Positions 26,853 through 39,419 of a stretch of 64,000 nucleotides of DNA are shown piece after piece; position 1 is the first letter of the stretch, and each line of letters begins with the position of its first letter. The position numbers were made by a program, and so were the translations under genes. Location: contig CM028888.1 of the NCBI GenBank assembly GCA_016801885.1, forward strand, positions 8,850,501-8,914,500, read 5' to 3'. The DNA is from Toxotes chatareus. Lineage: Eukaryota > Chordata > Actinopteri > Toxotidae. A model generated the notes under the pieces. The model worked only from the letters and a program-made list of their open reading frames with translations, ran no database searches and was not told where the DNA came from.

Positions 26853-29800
26853 GTAAGAAAGAGAAACAAAGACAGAGAGCGAGAGAAAACTCTTTTCATT
26901 CTGTTTTTTCTTTTATGGATCAAATCAGATATTGTAAATATTCTGTTTAAATTGTCACAAAATAGGTATGCACAGTTCTTCTCAGCACAGTCTTGTTCAG
27001 GCCAATATGCTGGCCAATCAAGTCAGCCCAGATGGAGGGAGAGCCATGGTCCATCTCAGGGGAAGTCTGCCTCAGTGGAGAGTCTCTTGGACCAGCCAGA
27101 ACTGCCAAGTTTGTTCAGGAACAGATCAACATCCACACCACATGCATTTCAGGTAAGGCATTTCAAAACATACTAAATACTGGTAGATATTGATCAAAAA
27201 CCTTAGCTTTAAGCTTTGCATTTATCCCTATTTGATCTGCTGAAGTCAGTGTCCGATGAGCTTTTCATTTAATTCCAGAATAACTTCCATTGTCATGTGT
27301 ATAAAACCCTCCTCTTTGTACAGAAAAACACGTCAAAGAAAAACAAATCAAAGAAACCAAGATATTTTTTGGACCCACGTCTGGGTCATCTTACACACTC
27401 TGCTACTGAACTCAGAGGAAAACTCTTAAGTGTGTACCTTTGTGTTTTTTGGGTCTGCAGACACACGACTACGAGAAGGATCCGTTACCAGTTAATACTA
27501 TGGAGACCTGGAGGTATGTACCAGCGCTGCAGACAAATTGGGACATTTTTATTGGTTTTAGGTCAGGAGAGTATTAGGTCAGTGATGTGTGCACTGTGGC
27601 ACAGACTATAAACCTCAACTTGATTCACTCTGGCTCTGGAAAGTCAACACCCACCTGCTCCAGCAAACCAGCATTCCTTGTGAAAGATTTATGCATGGGC
27701 TGTAACAGAAGAATCATTGACTGGACCATTTTCAAGGAATTGGCCTATTTCTCAAAGCTGCATTGTGATTTATATCATTGCCAGTGCTGAGATTCTCATA
27801 TGATGCATTTGTTTTTGCCCTCACAGAATATTCATATAAAAAGTGACAAATGTGAAGTTTGTTCATTTCAAAGCCGAGACTTTCTGTCCTAAAGTAACCA
27901 TAGTTTATGTGAATTTCATGGCTTAAGCTACACATTTGACACTGAATGTCAATTTCAGTCCCCAGAAAAATGGCACTGAGGATTCCTTGGTAAAGGCAGT
28001 GTCCGAGGGCCAGCAGCATGTCCGTGTGGTTGCACAGAGGGGGAAGTCCATGGAAGAGCTTGGAGCTACAAAATTATCTAGACCATCAGCCTTGAGTAAA
28101 AGCTCTGAGCAGTTGGATCAACTGTGGAGACAGTCGACTGGACCGGGAGGACCCGAAAGAGACAAGAGGAGTGTTTCATTTATTGCTGAAGTCAGAGAAG
28201 CCCAGGGACAGGAAAGAGGAAGGAAGAAACAGTATCTAACAGAGCAAGCAGGAAAAGAACCAGAGATTGTTGGTCAGAAGAACACTCAGGGACAGATACA
28301 AAACCAAACCCAGAAAAAGTCCCCATTGAAGCAGAACTCAGAGCCAGGGGAGGATGCGACAGTAGGAGCAAGGAACTCGAGTAGATCCACCTCCCCAGCC
28401 TCCTGCTCCTCTTCCCGGGCCAGGGTTCACTCTGGATCTCCTGGATCTCACGGCCCTGTCACAGATGACTTCAGGTCCAGCAGACCACCCAGTGAGACCT
28501 CATCTAGCCCACCTTCCCCCAGAGGTCTAGAGACCAATGAGAGGGACATCAAATCCACTCCCGCCCAGACGGAGCTTCCTTGTGAAAACAAGCATTGCTT
28601 CAGGTAAGATTAGACTCTGTACCAGTGCAGTTATTTAATCATCATCATTTGAATGTATCACCCTTCAGGGTTCTCACTAGACTAAAACAAACTCTTAACA
28701 CTCTTTGTTATTCTGCAAACGATTGATTTTGCCCAGATGTGTTTCTTAAGCATAATTTGTTTAACTTTCAGTAGAGTCAGGACTTCTCCTTCTGTGACTG
28801 GATCAGAGAGAGAGCAGTCAGTGGATGAACCAAGCAATGACACCCTACCATCTGATTCAAACCAAGAAGTGTCTCTGAGCTGCGGCGTCACCACAGATCC
28901 ATCGCTGTGGATTCTCCCCCCAGAAGAAGAGATCAAAGAGGAAGTCCAGAATCCACAGCTGACAGACAGCGTTTTTGATGATGAGTCCAGCTTCTCTCCT
29001 CCTGCAGCACAGACAAGTGAAACCTCTGTGTCTCCCTGCACCTCCGTCTCTGACGCAGACGTCACTCAGCGCGTGGAGGAGGAGAAAAACCCACAAATGG
29101 ACGACGAGAAGTCGGGAGAAAACCAGGAAATGGAGGAGAGGGGAGCACCAGAGGGAGAGACGGAGAACCTGGAGGGGTCCGGTGAGAGACCTCGGTGGGA
29201 GGAGCTTGTGGAAGCGGTGGTCAAGGCCGACCAGTCGCTGGCCAGAGTTCTCTACCCGCTGACCAATCGTAAGACGGCGCTGATGCTGATGGAACAGCTG
29301 TTGTCAGAGGACACTCTGCTGATGGAGGAGCACTACAAGAAGAAACAGGAGCAGAGAGGAGCTGCAGAAAGGTAAATGTTAATGTCCCGGAATATTACAC
29401 CAGCTGTAGCAGTCATACATTAACTTTTAGAGGTCTGTGGAGAGCATTTTACTGCCTGAGATAGAAAAGGCAGAAAACTCCTGAGAAAACTTAGTCTGAA
29501 ATGATGCATGTGACTTCTCCACCAAAAATAAGTGTAATGTAACGGAAATTGGCACAGAAAATGAAGATAACTAGACTTGCTTTATAAATTTCCCGAATCC
29601 TTGACTTTCTGTCCTTTCAGGTGACAGCGTAACCCTTGTAATCTTGTATACACACAGCTGTGTAGATGGAAAGAATAATCCATCTCACACACACCTTTCA
29701 GTCTATTGTAGAATTGACATGGTGCCGGTGCAGACAAAGCTGAGTTAATTAGGATTCCTAGTTTAATGTTTCTATAGGAAACTTGATACTGGTTTCTAAT

Positions 29801-32800
29801 GGCCAAAGAACTGAGCTCCACCAGTGCTGTGTTACCTTTTGTTGCATCACGCATACAGACACACCTAGCTATCTGCATTTCAGTGTTTTGTAATAACTGA
29901 ATAACACTGGGGACTTTGACAGGAATTATTGATTGTATAAATACTGCGGAAGAAAGTTAGCCTGACCTAAACGCATCTTTTTGTTTCTAGTGCTGAAGCA
30001 GTCGAAGTGGCCGAACCAGCTCCTTGTCTTCCTGCTCCTGACAGCCTTAAACCCCAGAGTCCAGACCCGCAGAGCAGGTCTGACATCACTGAGAAGAAGG
30101 TAATTATTAATTTAAACAAAATAATGGGCGGTTTTCATCCAAAATTCCTCACAGCAAGTGTAATGTGTATATTTTAATCCTTTTAACAATGAAGTCCTTT
30201 ACCAATTCCTCGTGACAGGGAAGCGGAAGTATTATTTCACAATGAGAACAGAAATAAGCCAGTACAAATATATCGCAACAATACAAAGTGAGACCTGTGC
30301 GTAGGTTTACTAATAAGAGACAATATATGTCTAACATTTTCTCTTCTTTGTTCCACGTACATTAAAAATGGTGACAAACCAGGGCAAGGCAGCAGAACAA
30401 ACAGAACTTTTAAAAAGACACACTTTGAGCTATGGTCTCATTGTGTGTTTCTTTTTAAAACACAAACTTTGTGGAGATTTCATATTGATACCATTTGGAT
30501 GCTATTTGGCCTTAAGTGGCCTCATTTTGAGCAGAGATAACTGTGTCTCTCTTATCACATGATGTACTGTCTGCCTCTTATCAGGGTCTTCCATTTGTCT
30601 AAAGGTTGGCATAGCAAATAGCCTCCCCCTTCTTCCTGACTGCTCAGAACATTCACTTTTTTTAACAGTATACATTTAGCCATCATCCTACAACTGCAAA
30701 TGTGAAATAAATATTTAAATTAGTTTATCTGGAATCTAAAATTATTTGGTCGGGTTGACAAGTGCTTTTCAAGTTTCTTCACCACATTTATTTCTACCTT
30801 CTCACACATTTCTGTTATGTGTCTGAATTAACAGCGTCTATTAGTGTCCTATATCGAGGAGCGTTTGCGTTCACTGGAAGAGGCGCGTGGCGCTCTCCAG
30901 ACAGAGATTCAGGAGAACGTGGCCCGCGGGGAGGAACTGGAGGTGCTGGTCCGTGAGCGCTGTCAGCCCGTGGAGCTGGAGAGATACAACTTGTTCATAG
31001 GAGACCTGGAGAGGGTGGTCAGCCTGCTGTTGTGCCTCTCTGCTCGGCTGGCCAGGGTGCAGAACGCCCTGAGCACCGTGGACCAGCACACAGATGCTGA
31101 GGAGAAGGTGAGGGACGAAAAACCTTTTTTGTTCAGCCCCAGACAAATTACATAATTAATAAGTAAGTAATGCACTTGCCAGCAGAGTTTGTTTTGATTC
31201 TTTTTGCATTCAATGACCCTCCAAAATCTGAGATTTCTGCACAAAAAAAACAAAAACGATTGACATAATCCTTTTCATGACATAATTTTTGCCTTTGTTT
31301 GTTTCTTATTTCTTTTTTCTGACCTACAAGCGCCGTGCTTTTAGCCACCAGTTCTCAAAATATGATTCACATCTTGCATAACACAAGCTATAAATCTCCG
31401 TCCAAAATTGTATAAATCTAATTTGAATATGCCAGTGCTGCCCCTTGTTTTTTTTGTCTTCTCTCACAGTGAAAAGCACTGATATCGTGAATGAATGTGA
31501 GGCCTTCTCTGACTGATATTTGGGGTTAAAGTTCAGCTGAATCAGTTAAATAAGGCGTGATAAAAATGTACTGATGCTGTGCTCTCATGCACCGCCATGT
31601 GCTCTGAGTATTATGATCCCATTTACGCTCCTGTCTCTTACCCCTGATGCTGTTCACAGATACACATTAATACATGCGAGTGAAAGCATATTGTCAGCAA
31701 GTGCTCCTGGGGGAATATAAAGCCATGTAACCTTGCAGATCTCAAGATTCACTGCTGCTCATTTTGAGCTTCTGGCCAAAAGAGGACCATGAGTGTTAGA
31801 AGTGCCTGGCTGCTCCCATGCCCTCAGCTATACTCTCCTTCTGTTTACTTTAGATCAGCAAACATGCCACTTGGGAAAAGTTGAAGGGCGACTTTAATGG
31901 AGTCAAGGTTTCTCACTGTGTGGAATTCAGAATATGTTGTCAGGTTTATCTGAGTTTAATTGGCCATTTTTTAGCTTATCTGTGTTTGAACCAGAACATT
32001 TATCAGACGTTTTAAGATTATTTTTTGTGTACTTTAGTTTGATAGGCCTGCACTTAAAGTGTTTGTTTCCAGATGGTTTGATATATCGAGAAGTAATTAC
32101 ATGAGTGTCAGGGTGCATCTGAGTTTGCTACCAGCCATTCAAATATGTTTACTGTCAGTCATTTAGATCTTTATTTCAAATACAATTTTATTTACCTCCT
32201 GTTGAATTAATACAAGTCTCTAAGATCATCATGAGCAGTGTCACAGGATCTGACTTAAGCTCTATGCCATGCTTTGTTTTAGCTCTGAATATCCTGTTTG
32301 ATTATGCGTTCCAGTATTTTCAGCATCAATTTATGTTTGCATGGATGCATTAGATTTCTAGATTTATCCCTGAAAGGGCTCTTTGTTGGTTTGTCTATCT
32401 GTAAAAGCCCGGCTGAGCGTGCTGCATACTGAGGGATTGTTTGAGGCTCATTTGTTTTCTTGCTGTTATCAGCAACACCGGTATTTACACTGACTCACCG
32501 AAACTCCAGCCTGGTTTCGATGACATTTGTATCTACCCTGCCCTCTGTTGACATAAGGAAACACTGCACCTCCCGACCTGTGGCTGTTTGCAACATGATC
32601 GCACTGTACAACTTTCACAGCTTGAGTGACACATTAGCTTCCAGTTTAAACACAAAATATAATGCAAAAATATGACACTTGTGTTTTAAAAATAAAGCTT
32701 TTACTATGATTAATTTTCAGATTTTCTATTAGACAGCTTGACTTTCTGTCCTTATATCACCATGGTACATATTATATTCAGAATAAGAATAATTTCAGTA

Positions 32801-33128
32801 ACAGACCTAATATTTCTTTATTGGGCATGATTCATCCTCTTTTCATCTTCTTTTCATCCATCTTTCCACTCAGCAATCTCTGGACAGTCGGCATCGTCTG
32901 CTGTGCAAACAGAGGGAGGACGCCAAAGATCTGAAGGATAACCTGGACCGAAGAGAGAACCTGGTCTCCACCTTCCTGTCGCGCCAGCTGTCCATCGAAC
33001 AGCTGCAGGACTACAGGCGTTTCGTCCAGACCAAGGCCTCGCTGCTCATCCGGCAGAAGGACCTGGAAGAGAAGCAGAGGCTGGGAGAGGAGCAGCTGGA
33101 GGCTCTTTCAAACAGCCTGAATCTGTGA
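24124..33128 (+). CDS. shroom1: Shroom family member 1 (shroom1), complete coding region, 8 coding exons
   Basis: Shroom proteins bind F-actin and recruit Rho kinase to drive apical actomyosin contraction and cell-shape change in epithelia; Shroom1 (Xenopus Apx) lacks the N-terminal PDZ domain of Shroom2/3. Coding exons: 24124-26852, 26966-27152, 27461-27513, 27959-28603, 28772-29371, 29991-30099, 30835-31107, 32874-33128. All junctions are GT-AG and phases agree, giving 4851 bases and 1616 residues. Visible parts: DSAYSSFS near residue 50; Gln/Pro-rich low complexity near 190-260; TPLLYHL near 563; an ASD1-like region from about 630 ([15 protein letters not shown]) to about 766 ([20 protein letters not shown]); and a helical C-terminal ASD2 from about 1343. 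No PDZ is seen, and an in-frame stop at 24082 precedes the start. The protein is about twice as long as human SHROOM1, as far as I recall (about 850 residues). Start choice: first in-frame ATG; Met11 at 24154 is an alternative. Identification rests on motifs plus synteny with sowaha and septin8. Confidence 0.9.
26966..27152 (+). CDS. shroom1: shroom1 coding exon 2
   Basis: The acceptor 'caaaatag' completes an Arg codon; the exon then gives residues 911-972, including [18 protein letters not shown]. The donor is 'tttcag|gtaagg', phase 0. Confidence 0.85.
27461..27513 (+). CDS. shroom1: shroom1 coding exon 3 (53-base exon)
   Basis: The acceptor 'gggtctgcag' has a T-rich tract before it; the donor is 'ctggag|gtatgt'. 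It encodes [17 protein letters not shown] and two bases of a Ser codon. The previous exon ends in phase 0 and the next begins with the third base of a codon, so this exon is needed to keep frame. It is too short to show as an open frame by itself. Confidence 0.8.
27959..28603 (+). CDS. shroom1: shroom1 coding exon 4
   Basis: Acceptor 'caatttcag', donor 'gcttcag|gtaag'. It encodes residues 991-1204, a basic, Ser/Pro-rich, probably disordered linker between ASD1 and ASD2. Confidence 0.88.
28772..29371 (+). CDS. shroom1: shroom1 coding exon 5 (start of ASD2)
   Basis: Acceptor 'taactttcag', donor 'cagaaag|gtaaat'. It encodes residues 1206-1404: an acidic linker, then the first helix of ASD2 from [20 protein letters not shown] (about 1343) through [20 protein letters not shown]. 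Confidence 0.9.
29991..30099 (+). CDS. shroom1: shroom1 coding exon 6
   Basis: Acceptor 'ttgtttctag', donor 'gagaagaag|gtaatt'. It encodes residues 1406-1441, a Pro-rich insert ([18 protein letters not shown]) within ASD2 ahead of the main coiled coil. Confidence 0.85.
30835..31107 (+). CDS. shroom1: shroom1 coding exon 7 (ASD2 coiled coil)
   Basis: Acceptor 'gaattaacag', donor 'gagaag|gtgagg', phase 0 at both ends. Residues 1442-1532 include [40 protein letters not shown] and [16 protein letters not shown], strongly like Shroom ASD2, the Rho-kinase-binding dimeric coiled coil. Confidence 0.93.
32874..33128 (+). CDS. shroom1: shroom1 coding exon 8 (end of ASD2, stop codon)
   Basis: The acceptor 'ctttccactcag' opens in phase 0. 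Residues 1533-1616 include [20 protein letters not shown] and [20 protein letters not shown], the distal ASD2 helices. TGA at 33126-33128. Confidence 0.93.
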   Translation, partial: QSLDSRHRLLCKQREDAKDLKDNLDRRENLVSTFLSRQLSIEQLQDYRRFVQTKASLLIRQKDLEEKQRLGEEQLEALSNSLNL

Positions 33129-33238
33129 GAGGAGGAGAGGCAACTAAAGCCCCGGATTTCTCCTTTGGTTCTTTACTCGCCTCGAAAGAGGATGTGTAGA
33201 GAGTTTTGTCTGTCCTCTGCTGGCTCAGTTTGCCACAT

Positions 33239-33255
33239 ACACACACACACACACA
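33239..33255. repeat. AC dinucleotide microsatellite
   Basis: Tandem AC units about 110 bases after the shroom1 stop codon. Confidence 0.9.
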
Positions 33256-34720
33256 GGACATGGATTATAAATGGTCCTGCAGATATCCCTAATCCTTTGC
33301 ACCCTGTCGTGACTTTCTTTTGACCTTTAGAAGAGTTTGACAGGGCTACGGTGGAACCCATAATGCCGTTCTGCTCTCCTCTCATAACTATAGGCTGCAC
33401 ATGATATGAGCAACTGTTAAGACTGAAGCTCGTTGCCTTTCTGTCATCAACCGTGGGTACCCAGAAGGCTCACCCACTTTCCGCCCAACGCCGTTCTCAG
33501 TCTGCACAGTCTGCAGGGTGAAGACTCATCTCCTCGTGTTGTACGTTTCCTTTGACTTTCAACAGAACACCGAACTTTTTTCTGTGTGCCTTGTTATTGG
33601 TGTTGCTGTGGAACATTTTCCATTAGAGCTGCTGTGTGGAAACTTTGCGTCCCCTGCTAGCAATCCAGTAACTGTCCTTTTTTTTTTTTTTTTTCCTTCA
33701 TAAAGATGGTAGTGCTACAGCCCAGTATCTGCACCTCTGGAAACCTATCATAAGCTTTAAGATTGTATTGTGACCAGTGAGAGGGTTTAAGTGAGAGAGA
33801 GTGGTCTTAGAGGGGGCGGTGTACTGTATCATGTCAGTAAAATGTACAATAGTTGTAGTAGATTTAATCTTTTTTTTTTTAATGTTCTTATTTTTGTGTT
33901 TCAAATGAAGGCACTAAAAACCAAAAAAGGTGAATGAAAAAAAAAGCACTTTGTAATGATACATAAATGCACATTTCTTCAAATCAGATTTGTTTTCAAA
34001 ATTATTTCAACTCAGAGCCTTACTCCATCCAGTCAAATATTTTTATTTTGCTTATTTTGTTTGTTTTGTCATTCATTTTAAACAGGAATGTTGGCATTAT
34101 GTTTTGTAAAAGGTACATGAGCACACCCGGCAACATTATGGATTGTGTACAAATACTTTTCCAACTAATTTCATACTTCATGTTATCATGTTTTGATGAT
34201 TTTGTGCTGGAACAGTTCCTCATTCGGAGGTGCTAAACCTCTTTAAAGCAGATTATAAACAAGTAACAATTATATCACTGGGTATTTTCTCCCAATGTCC
34301 CTTTGTCGCGGAAGTGGCGTGATACTTGAAATACTTTTTTTTGTGTTTTTTTTAATAAGAGGAAAGTCCACAATCTTCACTTCAGGTGACTTAAATTAAT
34401 TTTCTGTTCACTACCTCCACAGCAAAAACCCCTTTTAGACACATGTAACCTATTTAAATACACACATTAGTGTCTAGCTAAAAAGCTCTTCTGGATAGCC
34501 CTGAATAAAAACACACTCTTGAATCAAAGTACTTTCCCCACAAAAGAATCTCACATTTTTAAACTGCATTTGTTTTTCCTCGTTAATATTTGTAATTAGT
34601 TTTGATAGTTGTATTAATTTCTTTTGTACTGGATTTTTAACCAGACACATTGGAGAGTTGTTTAAGATTCATGTGAGCTGTTGCTCGACATCATAATATG
34701 TGCAGCGAGCGTGTGCATTT

Positions 34721-34743
34721 GTGTGTGTGTGTGTGTGTGTGTG
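34721..34743. repeat. GT dinucleotide microsatellite
   Basis: About eleven tandem GT units. Confidence 0.9.
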
Positions 34744-37440
34744 AGATTGTGGATGCCTTAAATTTGTGTGCGTAGAGGTTAAGTTGTTGAACAGAAAGAC
34801 AGAACTCCTCTCGGTGTTTGCTGTGTTAGTTTTCAACTGAAGTCATAAAATGATCAAAATGTTTAACTGATCTCGTGCGTGTGGGCTCTCGTGTATGTTA
34901 TGATATTTATGTAATAATGACCACAAAGAGGCAGAGCATCACTAGCAGCCTCCAAATACAAAATAATTTATTGACTAACACAAAATGTCAAACAAGTAAA
35001 CAACTAAAAGTGTGTTTTCCTCAGAAAGAGGAAACTGTTCTACCCTTGAGAATATTTTCATGTTTTTTTTTTTTTTTCTAAGCAGTTCCACCACCTCCGC
35101 CACCACCCCTAAAACATTTCTCTGGAGATTTACGACTCTGTCCCTCTCAGTTTGCTAAACAAATGTATGTTTGTTTTGGCCTTTGTGCTGACGCAGGGCT
35201 GAGGGGTTAGAAAGACTCTCGTGTTGTTCCCTGCAGCCTGCTGGAATTCCTAAAGAATGCAAAAGACCAACATTTTGGAGAAAGAGAAGACTGGGGGAGA
35301 AAGCGAGGAAAATACTCTCACAAAGGAACAGCACATGGATAAATACTCATTTTAGTTTTTGCTGTGTGTGCAAACAACAAACAATTGTCAACAACAGAGG
35401 TCACAGAAAAGGGGGCCTGTTTTTGAAGTAGGATTATATTTGTTTAGTTGGGGGATTTTGTTTCAAGTAGTGGAGGCGCGTGACATTGATACGAACGGAA
35501 TCTGTTTTAAACCCAAGAAAGAAAGACATATTTCAGTGAGTCCCAGCTGGTGGGATGACGGCAGAGACATTTCTAAATCCACTTTTTCCTGCTGTATTTC
35601 ACAACTGTTTTCTGTTGAGAGTTTGAGTTGTGTTTTTGTGCCTGTTTGGAGTTGTAAATTCCATGATGTTTGTAATATTGTGAATAAATTAAGCTCTCCC
35701 TCTCCTCCTAATGTCTCTTCTTTAGTAGTCTAAAGGGTATTTTTGTCCAAATGAGAAACACTCGTTAGGAGTAGTAAAAAGATGCACACACACATGTCCA
35801 CACGTCCACACGTTCATGTCCAACCTGAACAGTAGCAAATATTTGATACAGGAGAATCACATCACAAGTGTAAGACACGACAAACTGTACATAGAAATGC
35901 AAATACAAGCTACATGAAATATTTTTAGGAAAAGTGATTTATGTTTGGTAATCATACTGTGAGAACTGTGAAGTTTAGATGTTTTGTCACATTATTTCAT
36001 TTTGTTTTATGAAAAACTGTTATGTTCTGCCTCACTTTGGCTTTCCTTTACTAGGGTAGGTCTGAAGTTCCCTCAGTAGTTGAGGCTGTCCAGGTTTGGT
36101 TATTCATCACTGCCCTCTGTAGGCACATCCACACACTGCCTCTGAGAATCCAGTAATTCACTGTGACTGAACTGTCATGGCAGACAAGGTACCGGTGCAA
36201 TCAGTTTCCTCTCTCTACATTTCAATTTCCTGTTGAAACACTCTGTGGAAGCTTAATCAGCTGTGGTGGGAAAACAAACATCTTTAAAAAACATGTTTTA
36301 ATAAACATTGCACACATACAGGCCGATGTAGATCACAGAAAAAATTCCTTTCAGTCAGCAGCCTGTGCCTTCCATCTCTCTTGTCTCTTTCACGCTGCTC
36401 TGCCCTCGTTTGTCCAGCCTCGCAGTGGAAGGCCGTCCAGTTTTGTTTGTCAATGACAACAAATGCTTATTAAAAGAATGAACAGAATGGGCTGCGAAAA
36501 GAAAAATGTATTTCATGTTGGCAAGCGGGAGAGGAAAACCCCAGGAGGGAAATGAGAGACACCAGACAGCACTTAGCAAAGTAAAAAAACAAAACAAAAA
36601 CAAAACACTTTTAATCATATTGTCACTGAAGGCAGCGGGGACATAAAACGCGACTCAGGGAATTCTATACAAGTAAGATCTTTGTGAGACACTAACTGCA
36701 TGGTAATTAGGTTTAGTGCTGTTGCAAAGACAGTGTAAGTGATGTGGCATTTGGTGTGTGTACACTGCAGACAACAAACGGGAGGGAAGGGAATGAACAG
36801 TGCAGCAGCAGTTCTGTCACACTGCTGGATAATGAGGAGCTTTGCTGCTGATAATCACCGACTGTGTCCTTCTGTCTCAACAGTGAGGCAGGGAAACAGA
36901 AAATGGTGCATGAAACATAAACTTCAGCAGGGAATCTATACCGTCAAGGGGCAAAAAGTGTGATTTTTCATTGTTACATGTCATCAAATAACAGTGTTAT
37001 ACTGGTCATAATGTACAGTGTCTGCAGGAGCTCAGGAGTGTTATTTATCATGGCGGGTGACTCAGTCATTACTCTGCCAGGTGCTCAGATTAGTGGCTTC
37101 AGAGCTCACATTTCAGCCTGAACCCTGAACTCTCCGCCCGCGGGAATGTCAGCACACACCTTCAGTCTCCTCCTCCAACCTTCTCATTACACAGCCCAGT
37201 TATGAAGACTAACAAAGTCAAAAAATGCAGATTGTAAAGCTGTACTGGTTTTGTATCACCGTGATTTATTACTTCTTCGTTACAGCAGATGTTTCTGTTT
37301 GCTCTGATTAAGCTAATTTAAGGCCTGTTTATAACGCACACACACACACAGAGGATAATAGTTTACAATGACAATGCATTCCAGACAATCCTCATTACAC
37401 TCAAGTATTTTGATATAATAGAAGTGTTATTTAAATTTTG

Positions 37441-37488
37441 TTTTACCCTTAAGGTCATAGTCAGTGGTGGTGTTGTACTGGACTCCTG
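37441..37488. repeat. fragment of the TIR element also present at 48945-49333
   Basis: 'aaggtcatagtcagtggtgg' followed by 'tgttgtactggactc' closely matches 'aggttatagtcaaaggtggt' and 'gttttactggact' at 49091-49123. Confidence 0.5.
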
Positions 37489-37569
37489 GATTTACTGGAT
37501 TTTCTCTTTAGGTTTAAACACTCAGAGAGTGACACAGTAACAAAAACACACAAAAAAAAAACAATACAG

Positions 37570-37760
37570 TTTAATGGAATAATTCAAAATGTCCTTCTTC
37601 CCAAGAATTAGATAATAAGACTGATACGACTCACATGTCTGTGCGTTCAGTACCAAGCTAAAGTCAGGAGGCAGTTAGCTTAGCGTATCATTAAGACTGA
37701 ACACAGGCTCTGTCCATAAGCTAAACAACCCAGCAGATTACTGCATCAACACATATAAAT
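37570..37760. repeat. fragment of a common teleost interspersed repeat
   Basis: The series 'ttaatggaataattcaaaat', 'ttcttcccaagaattagata', 'gtaccaagctaaagtcagga' and 'caggctctgtccataagcta' resembles, in order, a widespread teleost element that I recall by eye (terminal phrase like 'ttaaaggaatagttcgaca', internal 'ctagctaagctaa'). Confidence 0.45.
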
Positions 37761-38544
37761 GGACCAGTTTCAAAAGAATTATCTCCCCTATTAGAACATT
37801 AGTAGAACTGTAGTAACTGTTAATTTTTAATAGTGTGATTAAACATTATGGTGTTTCTGTCTTTCATCCAGAGGATTTGAATATTGTTTCTAACACATCC
37901 AGACCATGTGTTGGCCTTTTTCCTCACAGCAGCAGCAGAAAAGAACATTTGCTTAATAAAACCCTGCAGCTTGGAGATGAAACACTGTCTTGACGTAAAG
38001 ACGATGTATGCTGCTGGGGAAGTGAAATCATGAGACACAAAAAAACACAGAGAGAGATGACTCAAGGCAGGGGGGGACAGATGAGCAGTGGCCGAATGAG
38101 GCTGCATGTAGCTGTTCTGGCCTACTGGGGCCGGCAACGCTGATAACACATAGTTTCAGCCACACATGTGCAGACACTTGCAAACACACACACTCATCCC
38201 CAGACAGCTGCTTATCTGGCTGAATCACAGCTGTCTCAGCAAGCCAGAAAATGGATCCAAGCCACATTTCAGAGGCGTTTTGGCACGTACAGGGAGTGTA
38301 ATGATTTATGAGACATCTGAACACACCTTTATGAATAACACACCCTTTACCTTTTCTTGTAAAATTTCTTGTAATTTAATGAAATCCAGTGTTTGTTTTC
38401 TTCTAGGGCATTTTAGTGGATGTTTGCTTCTCTTTAATGCGTCACAGAGTTTAATATTGAATCTGTCATAAAGTGAAGCGATGAAGAGCCAAGTCCTCTA
38501 AATCCTCCTCAGAGGCGCAAACATTTCACAGATTTTTACTCTTA

Positions 38545-38559
38545 TTTATTAATTTTATT
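38545..38559 (-). terminator. candidate sowaha poly(A) signals
   Basis: Two overlapping-range TTTATT motifs (AATAAA on the minus strand) at 38545-38550 and 38554-38559, about 0.87 kb after the sowaha stop codon. They are the nearest canonical signals noticed. Confidence 0.35.
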
Positions 38560-39419
38560 CAGTTGCTGCTACAGGTTTGATTCACCCATAAGTCAACACA
38601 TCCTCACATTTCAGTTTGTGCACGTTTGCCTCTGGAAATCAAGACTATGACCACTTCACCACTCTCAGTTCAGTTCTTACTAAGAGATGAAAACACAAAG
38701 GAGAACAAGTCAGGTCTTGATCTGTCGGTAAAATGTCTTTGTTGCAGATACACATTCTTGTCAGTACCTATCAATTTTTCATCAAAAATAGATTGAGAAA
38801 GGATATTTTGAAGAGAACACATTTAACAATCAAGTTATCCATGAATAGATGCATCTCAAATCATTTAAAATCCCAAGAAATGGGAATATATTGCACAACT
38901 AAACAGGTAATGGAAGCTCAGTGATTTAATATAAATAGCCTCACTTGTGCTGCTCCCACAGGAGACAACAAGCGATGATTAATAAGACGGCTCACAGGAA
39001 CCACTGTAATTTTTTCCGAGTCATGTTTGATTCACACCTGGAAACACAATCTTAAGATCCAGCACAAACAGGTGACTTTAAAAAACTAAAAATCTACTAA
39101 CTCAGAGTCTATGAATCAGCTCGTCACTTGACGGAATCATCAGTTCAAGTCTTCATGATTTGTTTTCCATTTGTCTGGGAGACGTCTGTTTTTGCAGATG
39201 CTGTTTTTATGTTACAAAATGATTTAAATAGTTCTGCTGGCTTATCAGTCTCCCCACTGTTATCACCACTGATAAGAACGGAGTGATTATTTTTCAGTTT
39301 CTCTCATTGTTGCAGAAGGCCCAAAAATCACAGGACTGTCAGTCAGATTCTCTGAAGGTTCTTGTTGCGTTTTCACACTATTCTCACATGAAAATAGGAC
39401 AAAAAAATGAGTTCTTCTT

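Larger units (their letters stand above)
33129..35690 (+). other. shroom1: probable shroom1 3' UTR with alternative poly(A) signals
   Basis: AT-rich sequence follows the stop codon. Forward AATAAA signals are at 34504-34509 and 35683-35688. CA (33239-33255) and GT (34721-34743) microsatellites and T runs are included. Open frames here, such as 35359-35733, have no recognisable protein features. The true 3' end is not determinable without transcripts. Confidence 0.45.
35691..38540. other. intergenic between convergent shroom1 and sowaha
   Basis: No coding exon was recognised on either strand. Contains degenerate repeat pieces at 37441-37488 and 37570-37760. Confidence 0.5.

Noticed and set aside
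28975..29262. Alternative plus-strand frame inside shroom1 exon 5
   Set aside because: It is a frame-shifted shadow; the other frame carries the ASD2 sequence and fits exon phases.
35359..35733. 124-codon plus-strand open frame after shroom1
   Set aside because: No recognisable domain, odd composition, no splice or promoter context, and it overlaps the likely shroom1 3' UTR.
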